A program made the translations under genes and the position numbers. Below are positions 6,990-13,569 of a stretch of 34,120 bases of DNA, piece by piece. The stretch spans positions 1 through 34,120 of the forward strand of contig JAWKHI010000058.1 of assembly GCA_041394885.1 (NCBI GenBank), written 5' to 3'. Within the stretch, counting starts at the first letter, position 1. Each line of letters begins with the position of its first letter. Source of the DNA: DSOI01 sp041394885 (GTDB lineage: Bacteria > Acidobacteriota > Terriglobia > Bryobacterales > Bryobacteraceae). Under the pieces are notes generated by a model, which did no database searches, was not told the origin of the DNA, and saw only the letters and a program-made list of their open reading frames with translations.

Positions 6990-8927
6990 TCAGAAGTTCG
7001 TGTTGAATGTCCGGGCAGCGGTCAGGACGCGGCGGTAGTCCTGAACGCTGAGGTCGAAGTCGATTTCCGCGTCGAAGACCTCGTTGGTGAGATGCACCGG
7101 CCCCTGCCGCCGCGTCTTGTTGCTATCCAGATCGAAGACGCGCAAGTAGAGGGTGCGCCGTTCAGAATCGGGCGGGAAGAGGTGCAGAATAGACTGTTCC
7201 TGAGACGCCAGTGAATTGCGCGACGCAGCCCGGGCCGCGGCCTCACTGCTGGCGAAACAGCGCATCTGATGGAATCCCAGCGAGCCGCCATCGACGCGCA
7301 CGCCGTATTCGACACCCGTTCGACTCTGCACGGCACTCGGAAGCAGATCCATCAACTCCTGGATCCGATTTGCCTGCCGGCTCACGAAATTGGCCGCGGC
7401 CGCGCGGCTTTGCCCGATCACTCTCCCTGACCGGCGTTCGTAGTTGCTTCCCCAAGAGAGACTCAACCGGGCTCCGTCGACGGTGAAGTCGGGACTGAGC
7501 GAGATCCGGTAGGCCCCGTCGCCGGGAACAGGCGAAGCCGGGAGTGCTTGGGTGTAGGGTCCGAATGGGGATTGCGGCTGGAATTGAATCTGAAGATTGG
7601 GAAACGCGAGGCTCGCCGTGCCGGTGAACGCGAGCGGCCGTCCGGGCGGCGCTGCGTTGGCGGGTGTCCATGCGTAGCCGCAGGTCCCAAAAGGTTCGGG
7701 CCCGCGGTAAGTGTGGAGATCGAGGGACTGGCCGGTGAACGATGCGAGCAATCCTTCGCTCTGCATCGCACCGTCGATCACAAGTGCCTCCGTGACCCGC
7801 GTCGTCAACAGGGAGAGTGGTCCCTGCGTCAACCACTGGACCTCCTCGCTTCCCAGGCCGTGGCCGTCGCCGCATGGCCCACCGTCCCGCGACACCGGGA
7901 AGGTCGTGAGGCCGACACTCGCTCCCGCGTCGTCTGCCCTAGTGACCCGGCGCCGCGCGGAGAAGGGAACCCCGCAGCCAGGCTCGATTGTGTCGGGCAA
8001 GGTGAAGATGATCTGGTCGCCGCCGGCAAAGCCACCGGACCCGATGTACAAGATCTGCGATTCCGGGATTACCGTGCCACCGAGTGAGAGTTCGAGACCG
8101 GCGAGATTCGGACGCTTGTCGAAGGTGACAGGCCTGTCATCGCTCGGGGCCGCGCCCCATCCGGTTCCCCAGGCGATGACCACTTCGCCCGGTTTGGCTG
8201 GCTTTTCCAGAGTGATCACGCTGAAGTCCGGCCGGGTGAGGATGCCACGGCCGTCGGCGCCCTGGAATACGGAGGGCTGAAATTCGGGGACGCGGATGCG
8301 GAACGGGGCGCTCATGCGGCCGTTGAAGCCGGCCCGCAGCATGGCATCGCCGGGCGGAACGTTCGAGTTCATCACGGCGGCAAACTGGGTGCGTGAGGTG
8401 TAGATCGGATAGCAGTCGTAGACTCGGTTGTTCGTCTCCACGGTTACCTGGAAGCTGTCGAGCATCGGCTGTAAGGGAATGGCTGGGGCGGACGTTAGAT
8501 TCGCCGGCCCGAGATTGTTCCCGTAGCCTACGAAGACGGACCCGGGCGGGATCCCCGATTGCGTGAGGTAGGGCGCGCGGTTGGAAGCGGCCCCCGCGAT
8601 GCTCGCGATTGCCATCTCCTCGGCGACGAACATCTTCGTCAGAAGAACCACCAGGTCAGCGGGCCGGTCATCCCGGACCACCACATTCGCGCGGCGCACC
8701 GATTCGAAGCCATTGAGCGTGACGACGATGCCGTAGCTTCCCGGCGCGATGTTCTCGAAACGGAACTCGCCGGAGTCGTCGGAGAAGGTTCCCGTGGTTG
8801 AACCTGCGATAAGGACGGCGGCGCCTTTGATTGCGTTGCCGGAGTCGTCGACCACCTTTCCGGAAATGACTCCTGCCAGGGATGGGGCGGCGGCGAACAG
8901 GAACAGAATTGTGAGGCGTCCGACCAT
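6990..8927 (-). CDS. Large secreted protein: carboxypeptidase-regulatory-like domain plus Solibacter-type domain
   Basis: 645 aa with a signal peptide (MVGRLTILFLFAAAPSLAG). Residues about 20-100 form a carboxypeptidase-D regulatory-like beta sandwich (ISGKVVDDSGNAIKGA, then FENIAPGSYGIVVTLNGF). Residues about 110-330 resemble the Solibacter-type domain modelled as TIGR03437: GIPPGSVFVGYGNNLGP, TQFAAVMNSNVPPGDAML and IAWGTGWGA. The C-terminal 300 residues are not recognised. The product is probably exported and cell-surface or periplasmic. Start is ATG 8927. There is no Shine-Dalgarno sequence, but a strong promoter puts the -10 box 12 bases before the ATG, so translation is probably from a leaderless or near-leaderless mRNA. 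The gene is read in the same direction as the operon ending at 9040 but has its own promoter. Confidence 0.85.
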   Translation of the reverse strand: MVGRLTILFLFAAAPSLAGVISGKVVDDSGNAIKGAAVLIAGSTTGTFSDDSGEFRFENIAPGSYGIVVTLNGFESVRRANVVVRDDRPADLVVLLTKMFVAEEMAIASIAGAASNRAPYLTQSGIPPGSVFVGYGNNLGPANLTSAPAIPLQPMLDSFQVTVETNNRVYDCYPIYTSRTQFAAVMNSNVPPGDAMLRAGFNGRMSAPFRIRVPEFQPSVFQGADGRGILTRPDFSVITLEKPAKPGEVVIAWGTGWGAAPSDDRPVTFDKRPNLAGLELSLGGTVIPESQILYIGSGGFAGGDQIIFTLPDTIEPGCGVPFSARRRVTRADDAGASVGLTTFPVSRDGGPCGDGHGLGSEEVQWLTQGPLSLLTTRVTEALVIDGAMQSEGLLASFTGQSLDLHTYRGPEPFGTCGYAWTPANAAPPGRPLAFTGTASLAFPNLQIQFQPQSPFGPYTQALPASPVPGDGAYRISLSPDFTVDGARLSLSWGSNYERRSGRVIGQSRAAAANFVSRQANRIQELMDLLPSAVQSRTGVEYGVRVDGGSLGFHQMRCFASSEAAARAASRNSLASQEQSILHLFPPDSERRTLYLRVFDLDSNKTRRQGPVHLTNEVFDAEIDFDLSVQDYRRVLTAARTFNTNF

Positions 8928-8941
8928 TAACGTACGTTAAT
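8926..8941. promoter_or_regulatory. Perfect 16-bp palindrome over start codon and -10 box
   Basis: ATTAACGTACGTTAAT is a perfect palindrome. It covers the ATG of the secreted-protein gene and touches the -10 hexamer, so a dimeric repressor bound there would block both promoter and start. The AT-rich composition stands out from the GC-rich surroundings. Confidence 0.6.
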
Positions 8942-8968
8942 TGTAGCGGCGCAGGTCGGACGCGTCAA
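8940..8968 (-). promoter_or_regulatory. Sigma-70 promoter for the 645-aa secreted protein
   Basis: On the minus strand TTGACG (8968-8963) is followed after exactly 17 bases by TACAAT (8945-8940). The expected transcription start is about 5 bases before the ATG at 8927, implying leaderless or very short-leader mRNA. This is the best promoter match found in the window. Confidence 0.75.
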
Positions 8969-9001
8969 GGGTTTGACCGGGGTGCTGGCGTTAATGGGCG
9001 C

Positions 9002-9022
9002 GCGGACCAGCAGGCGGTCCGC
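9002..9022 (-). terminator. Hairpin at the end of the seven-gene operon
   Basis: GCGGACC and GGTCCGC form a perfect 7-bp stem with a 7-base loop, 18 bp past the stop of the cyclase-like gene. There is no T-run, so it is terminator-like rather than a canonical intrinsic terminator. It separates the operon from the promoter of the next gene. Confidence 0.5.
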
Positions 9023-9039
9023 ATCATGACTAAACTAGC

Positions 9040-9852
9040 TCACCTGCGTTGCCAGCGATGCGGTGGTCCGTTCACACCCGAGTGGAACTGCTCCCTGCCC
9101 TGGAGCGTCTTCGCGTAGAACTCCTGAATCGCCGCGGCCGTGTTCAGTTCGGTTATGGTCGAGCCATCCGGCCAGAATACGTCGAGCTGATCGTCCCAAT
9201 CGGTCTTGAACGTCTCTTGTTCCCCATGCCGGATCATTGGGCTGGCGAAGGTCTCATGCGGGAGCTTGGCCAGGGTCTTGAAGTAATACTGGACGTCATA
9301 CAGCAGCGGGCTGCGCGAGTGCGGCGCACCTCCGTATCCCGATTCCTGCACGCGCACGTTGGTGCGGGGATCGGACTCCGGAACCACCGCGTAGAGATCG
9401 TAGTCGCCGTGAAGGAACTCTTTCAATCCGCGGTACACGGGCTTGAACATCACGCATCCGTAGTGCGGGTGCTTCTCGTCGAGTTGTAGGGTGTAGTGCT
9501 TGCCGGCTCTATCGTCAGCCATCGCGGTGTCCGGACTGAAGATGTAGAGCTGCGGTGCGAATGTGCGCCATTCTTTCTTGGCTTTCATCAGCTTGGAAGC
9601 TTCGAAGGCGTCAGGAAAGATTTCCGGACTGACCACGAGACCGGCCGTCAGCCGCCCATGGACGTTGTATTGGGCGGTTTTCGCCTTGCAGTCCAGCAGT
9701 TTGGGGATGTACCCCGACTTACCGATCCACTGCAGAGACTGCGGGTTGCCACGCCGAACGAGAATCCAGCAATGGAAGTGGCCGGCTGTCAATTGAAGTG
9801 CCCGGATATGATGCGCGGGCATGTAGGTAGTTACGGCCAACGCTTGTGTCAC
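9040..9852 (-). CDS. Putative edema-factor/CyaA/ExoY-like nucleotidyl cyclase domain protein
   Basis: 270 aa with no signal peptide or membrane segment. The order of motifs matches class II (anthrax edema factor, CyaA, ExoY) cyclases: a basic segment LVRRGNPQSL leading to GKSGYIP (residues 45-50; these enzymes have a nucleotide-binding basic region then GYIP or GFI), KAKTA (56-60), HGDYDLYAVVP with the D150-x-D152 metal pair (compare TADYDLF or ADIDMFA), and near the end RHGEQETF (H209-E211; compare HGTEQNN) followed by DVFWPDGS. If active it would make cAMP or another cyclic nucleotide. Host-cofactor-dependent toxins of this class are usually larger. The start is a GTG at 9852 behind an excellent GAGGAGGAGG. 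It is last in the operon, 27 bp after the caspase gene. Fold assignment is from remembered motifs; activity is inference. Confidence 0.55.
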   Translation of the reverse strand: MTQALAVTTYMPAHHIRALQLTAGHFHCWILVRRGNPQSLQWIGKSGYIPKLLDCKAKTAQYNVHGRLTAGLVVSPEIFPDAFEASKLMKAKKEWRTFAPQLYIFSPDTAMADDRAGKHYTLQLDEKHPHYGCVMFKPVYRGLKEFLHGDYDLYAVVPESDPRTNVRVQESGYGGAPHSRSPLLYDVQYYFKTLAKLPHETFASPMIRHGEQETFKTDWDDQLDVFWPDGSTITELNTAAAIQEFYAKTLQGREQFHSGVNGPPHRWQRR

Positions 9853-9879
9853 GAAGGATCCTCCTCCTCAGGGCGAGCC

Positions 9880-11961
9880 TTATCTGACTACGGGGAGTAA
9901 CTCCCGGATCTGAACCAACTGGCTCCGCAATTCCCGTTCCCGCTCATGCTTCGGCTCCAGACGCAGCGCGCTCTCCAGGCTCTCCCGCGCGGACCCCAGG
10001 TAGTCACGCCGGTTGTCGCGATTGAACAACTCGAGATAGTTCTGGCCCATCAGCACATAGGTATCGGCGTCGGACTTGTCCTCCTTCAGCGCCCTCTCGC
10101 AATAGGCGATCGCGCGGATGAAGTTCTTGAGCCCGAACTCGCAGGAGCACAAACCGAAATATGCCGCCGCCTTCTGCGTGCGATGCAGCACCTGCCGGCC
10201 GGACCGGTGCTTCGTCATTCCATGGCCGATCGCGAAGAAAGCCGCTTTCCGAAGCACCCCGGACCCGAAGTCCGATAGCCGCAGTGCCTGCCGGTAGTCC
10301 TCCGCGGCTCCGGCGTATTTGTTCTGCAAGAGGCGTGCTTCGCCGCGCATCAGGAACGCCTGCGCGGACGTGCCGTCGCGAGTGAGCGCCGCCTCGGCCG
10401 CGCGTTCGGACTCGGCATAGCGCTCCACCTGGATCAACGCTTCGGCCAACACGCTTTGGGAATAGGCATCGTTGGGCGTGATCTCGACGGCGCGCTGGAG
10501 TTCGCGCACTGCTTCGGGCGCATCGCCCGATTGGAGCAGCATCACGCCGAGCATCACCCGCGCCTCGGCCGAAGTTGCGTCGAGCTTGACAGCTTCGCGG
10601 CACGATTTGAGCGCCACTCCGCCATCGCCCATTGCCGCTTCCAGGCGGCATCGCAGCAACGCGGCGGCGCCATATTTCGCATCGGCCCGGACGGCTTCGT
10701 CCACCAAACCAAGCGCCTTCTCGAGATCCTTGCGGGATCCTTTCGATCGGTCCCAGATCGCGGCCGCTTCGTCGTACTTGGCTTGGGCAGCCGGTTTGAC
10801 GGCCTTTCGATAGTGCAGCCGCAGCGAAACGGTCTGCGTGGTGCCCGGCGCGAGTGTCACTTCCTGACTGGCGGCTTCATAGTTGGCGTGGACGCCGCGA
10901 ACGGTGTGGGCGCCGGCGGCGAGCCCTGGGATCCGCACCGGTTTGCCCGGCGCGGCGACGCCGTACCGTTGGCCGTCGACGAACACCTCGACGCCGTCCT
11001 GATTCGCTTCGACGACGAGGGTCCCGTTGGCCAGTTCCTGCGTGACGGCGAGCTTGGCGCGGCGTTCAGGGGCGTAGCCGAGCAACAAGTCATTGGGGAA
11101 GTCGCCGTGGTCGGTGGGCGTTTGCGTTTCGCCGCGGTCCCGGGTGTACTTGCGCACTTCGCGGCGGACGTAGTTCACGAGTTCGTCGGCGGTGACGACA
11201 CCGTCGGCCGGGTCGTCGTCGGCCTGGCCCATCCATGCCTGCGTCAGGAAGTAGGAGAACACGCCGTGTCCCCCGCTCAGTTGCGGATCCTCGAAACTGC
11301 GTTCGGATTCGCGGCTCGAGTTGAGAGTGAGGAACCCGCGCGGTAGTTGGCGGAACGCGTCGTTCACCGAGGCGAGCGTACTCTCCGGTGTGATCTTGCC
11401 GGAGTGGCAGGCATCGGTGAGCAGCACCTTCCACCGCGCCTTTACTTTGCTCCCCAGCGCCTCGCTGAGGGCGCTCATCGCGTAGCCGGTTTCAGCGGTC
11501 CGCTTGGGGTCCACGTCATAGGGCGCGAGATATCCGGCACGGCGCGCGTCGACGAGGCCGTGTCCGACAAAGTAGACGATCACGCGATCGCTTTCGGTGG
11601 CCTTCGAAGGGAGCCATTCTTCCACCGCCTGCCGGATGTTGGCGAGAGTGGCGTCGGCCCCGAGTAACTTCTTTATGTTCTGGAACTCGATGTTTCCGGC
11701 TTCGCGGCTAATCAGAACCTGATAGACGGACTCGGCATCGCGCTCGGCGAAGGGCAGGTTGTCCTCCGGCGGCAGGTTCTTGTAGTTGGAAATGCCGATG
11801 ACGAGGGCGTAGCCGCGAGGGACGGCAACGGGACCGGTGGCGGCGGGTCCGCCGATGCGGGCGACGTTGAGATCGCGGCTGGCAAGGCCCGGTTGTTGGG
11901 CCTGCGGCTGTTGGGCGCAAAGGGCGGCGCACAGAGAAAGTAGAACCGGGAGGCGCATCAT
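9880..11961 (-). CDS. Exported caspase-fold (C14) peptidase with PEGA and TPR domains
   Basis: 693 aa with a signal peptide (MMRLPVLLSLCAALCAQQ). Residues about 48-300 are a caspase/metacaspase-like p20 domain: RGYALVIGISNYKNL, VIVYFVGHG with catalytic H134, and LLTDACHSGK with catalytic C185. A PEGA-type beta domain follows at about 310-385 (GVEVFVDGQRYG, VRIPGLAAGAHTVRGVHANYE), then TPR repeats to the C-terminus (EAVRADAKYGAAALLRCRLE onward). A peptidase with protein-binding arms outside the cytoplasm is indicated. ATGATG at 11961 overlaps the TGA of the preceding gene, implying coupled translation; TAAGGA abuts the first ATG, so the second (11958) is also possible. Catalytic residues are intact. 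Substrate unknown; neighbouring secreted proteins are candidates. Confidence 0.92.
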   Translation of the reverse strand: MMRLPVLLSLCAALCAQQPQAQQPGLASRDLNVARIGGPAATGPVAVPRGYALVIGISNYKNLPPEDNLPFAERDAESVYQVLISREAGNIEFQNIKKLLGADATLANIRQAVEEWLPSKATESDRVIVYFVGHGLVDARRAGYLAPYDVDPKRTAETGYAMSALSEALGSKVKARWKVLLTDACHSGKITPESTLASVNDAFRQLPRGFLTLNSSRESERSFEDPQLSGGHGVFSYFLTQAWMGQADDDPADGVVTADELVNYVRREVRKYTRDRGETQTPTDHGDFPNDLLLGYAPERRAKLAVTQELANGTLVVEANQDGVEVFVDGQRYGVAAPGKPVRIPGLAAGAHTVRGVHANYEAASQEVTLAPGTTQTVSLRLHYRKAVKPAAQAKYDEAAAIWDRSKGSRKDLEKALGLVDEAVRADAKYGAAALLRCRLEAAMGDGGVALKSCREAVKLDATSAEARVMLGVMLLQSGDAPEAVRELQRAVEITPNDAYSQSVLAEALIQVERYAESERAAEAALTRDGTSAQAFLMRGEARLLQNKYAGAAEDYRQALRLSDFGSGVLRKAAFFAIGHGMTKHRSGRQVLHRTQKAAAYFGLCSCEFGLKNFIRAIAYCERALKEDKSDADTYVLMGQNYLELFNRDNRRDYLGSARESLESALRLEPKHERERELRSQLVQIRELLPVVR

Positions 11962-12632
11962 TCCTTAGGTCCCTGACCCGGCCTGGCGCCGCGGTGCGCG
12001 ATTCGGAATTCGTAGACGATCAGGCCAAGAATTCGATCCACCGGTTCGATCCGTGTGATGGCGTTTTCGCGGTCGATGGTGAGTTCGCGCGCGCGCAAGC
12101 CGGATGGACGCGGCTGTTTCGCATCGGGCGCGGCCGATGCCAGCGAGGGGCCGGCGCGATCATCGAGGCAAGGGTCCGACGGGGATAGCCGTTCGCGGCA
12201 CATCGGACGCAGTGTGCGGGGCGCTTTGCTTGGGCCGGGAAACACGGCTTCGGCCGCCAACGGACGCGGAGACAGAATCCAGTAGACGACATCGTAGCCT
12301 TCGGGTCCACTGACGGTGAGCGACTCCGGTGCCGCGGGAATGCGGTACTCGGCGCCGGCTTCCACGCGATAGCCGATCTCTTTCGCCTCGCCCGGCAGCA
12401 GCCACGCGGAAGACCCGCTGGAGCCGGTGACGTAGACGTAGAGCCAACCCGGCGTTGCGGTGGCGAATCGAAAGCGGATATGGTCACCGTTGTCGAGGAC
12501 CGTGCGCGGGTCCACCGGCTTCCAGGCATTCGGCTGCGCCGATCGCTCGAGCACCACCTCCACGCCCTTTCGATCGGCCGCGGTGAGGGGCGCGGATAAC
12601 ACCATCGCAGCGGCGAGGAGCGCTCTACTCAT
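11958..12632 (-). CDS. Exported DUF4384-like protein (second of pair)
   Basis: 224 aa beginning MSRALLAAAMVLSAPLTAADRKG, a clear signal peptide. The core NGDHIRFRFATATPGWLYVY, WLLPGE, and VEAGAEYRIP matches the layout of DUF4384 domains, which are often fused or linked to caspase-like proteins. It is followed by GPEGYDVVYWILSPRPL and a Pro/Arg/Ser-rich tail. The frame is open upstream to 12701, but the ATG at 12632 yields the signal peptide and an 8-base overlap with the preceding stop. Its own stop overlaps the caspase start by 4 bases (ATGA), so the two are translated together. It probably partners the caspase outside the cytoplasm; inference from context. Confidence 0.82.
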   Translation of the reverse strand: MSRALLAAAMVLSAPLTAADRKGVEVVLERSAQPNAWKPVDPRTVLDNGDHIRFRFATATPGWLYVYVTGSSGSSAWLLPGEAKEIGYRVEAGAEYRIPAAPESLTVSGPEGYDVVYWILSPRPLAAEAVFPGPSKAPRTLRPMCRERLSPSDPCLDDRAGPSLASAAPDAKQPRPSGLRARELTIDRENAITRIEPVDRILGLIVYEFRIAHRGARPGQGPKE

Positions 12633-13536
12633 GGCGCAAATCGATCTCGAGCACCAGCCGTTCCGAAGGACCTGTCGACGCCCGGACGGCATACACGGCA
12701 TGGGCCGGCTCCCCGGCGGCTTGCGGTTCGCCGATCTTGGCGATCTTGATGTCGCGCCCGATCAATTGGCCCTCGCGCAGCATCTCAATCCGGCGATTGA
12801 GCGCGAGCACCATGGGAGCTTTCGGCTCCGGAGCCCCACCGCTTTCGCGGATGGCATCGCCCAAGCCGCGCGCATCCTCTTCGCGCTCAGTGAGCACCAC
12901 CAGCAGTTTTTCGGTGCCGGCGTTGTTATCGAACTCGAAGCAATAGGATCCGGGCACCACTTGCGTCTCGCCCCGGCGGACGGTGTTGGCTTGATCCGGC
13001 ATCTCCGAAGAGGGCAGCAGCACCTGCCATGCGCCGCTGGAGGCTTTGTTGAACACATACAGAAAACCGTCGCGATTCGACATGAGCTCGACCCCAACGC
13101 AATCGCCGGCATGGAACGCCGTCTCCGGATCGACAGGCTTGCGTGCTTTGGAGTTGCGGTCGGTCACCTGCACCACGTTGTAGCGCACGCCGAAGTGCGT
13201 CGCCGACGCGGTTTTGACCAACGAGCCATCGGGTGTAGTAACTTCGGGCCGAGGGTCTGGAACGGATGCATTGGGAGCCGTTACTTTGGGGGATCCTTCG
13301 ACGGCGATCTGCACGGCCTGCTTTTCCACCGTATCGTGCCTGGGCACGGCCTCCCTGGGAGGTTTCGGGGCCGCCTTGGCGCGGGTGGTGGTTCGCCGGG
13401 TGGGCGTTTTGGCGGGGGGTTTCGCCGCAGGCGTGGCGCCATCGTCACGATAAAAAAGCTCCCGCGCCGTCAAGCCTTGGGCGCCGGCCGCGGGCGCCAG
13501 GAGCGCAGCCACGGCCAGGCAAATGCAGTACCGCAT
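12625..13536 (-). CDS. Exported DUF4384-like protein (first of pair)
   Basis: 303 aa with signal peptide MRYCICLAVAALLAPAAGAQG. Residues about 30-110 are a low-complexity Pro/Lys/Thr/Arg-rich linker (PAKTPTRRTTTRAKAAPKPP), suggesting a tether through the envelope. A DUF4384-like beta domain follows: VRYNVVQVTDRNSKARKPV, FHAGDCVGVELMSNRDGFLYVF, QVLLPSSE and GSYCFEFDNNAGTEKLLVVLTERE. It is paralogous in layout to the next gene downstream but much diverged. ATG 13536 has GGAGG nine bases upstream. It lies 33 bp after the IPT/TIG gene. Function unknown. Confidence 0.82.
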   Translation of the reverse strand: MRYCICLAVAALLAPAAGAQGLTARELFYRDDGATPAAKPPAKTPTRRTTTRAKAAPKPPREAVPRHDTVEKQAVQIAVEGSPKVTAPNASVPDPRPEVTTPDGSLVKTASATHFGVRYNVVQVTDRNSKARKPVDPETAFHAGDCVGVELMSNRDGFLYVFNKASSGAWQVLLPSSEMPDQANTVRRGETQVVPGSYCFEFDNNAGTEKLLVVLTEREEDARGLGDAIRESGGAPEPKAPMVLALNRRIEMLREGQLIGRDIKIAKIGEPQAAGEPAHAVYAVRASTGPSERLVLEIDLRHE

Positions 13537-13569
13537 CTTCCATTACCTCCGCCCACAGGCTATCACGCA

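Noticed and set aside
10456..11346. 296-codon plus-strand frame
   Set aside because: Antisense to the caspase gene, which has intact catalytic residues and domain order.
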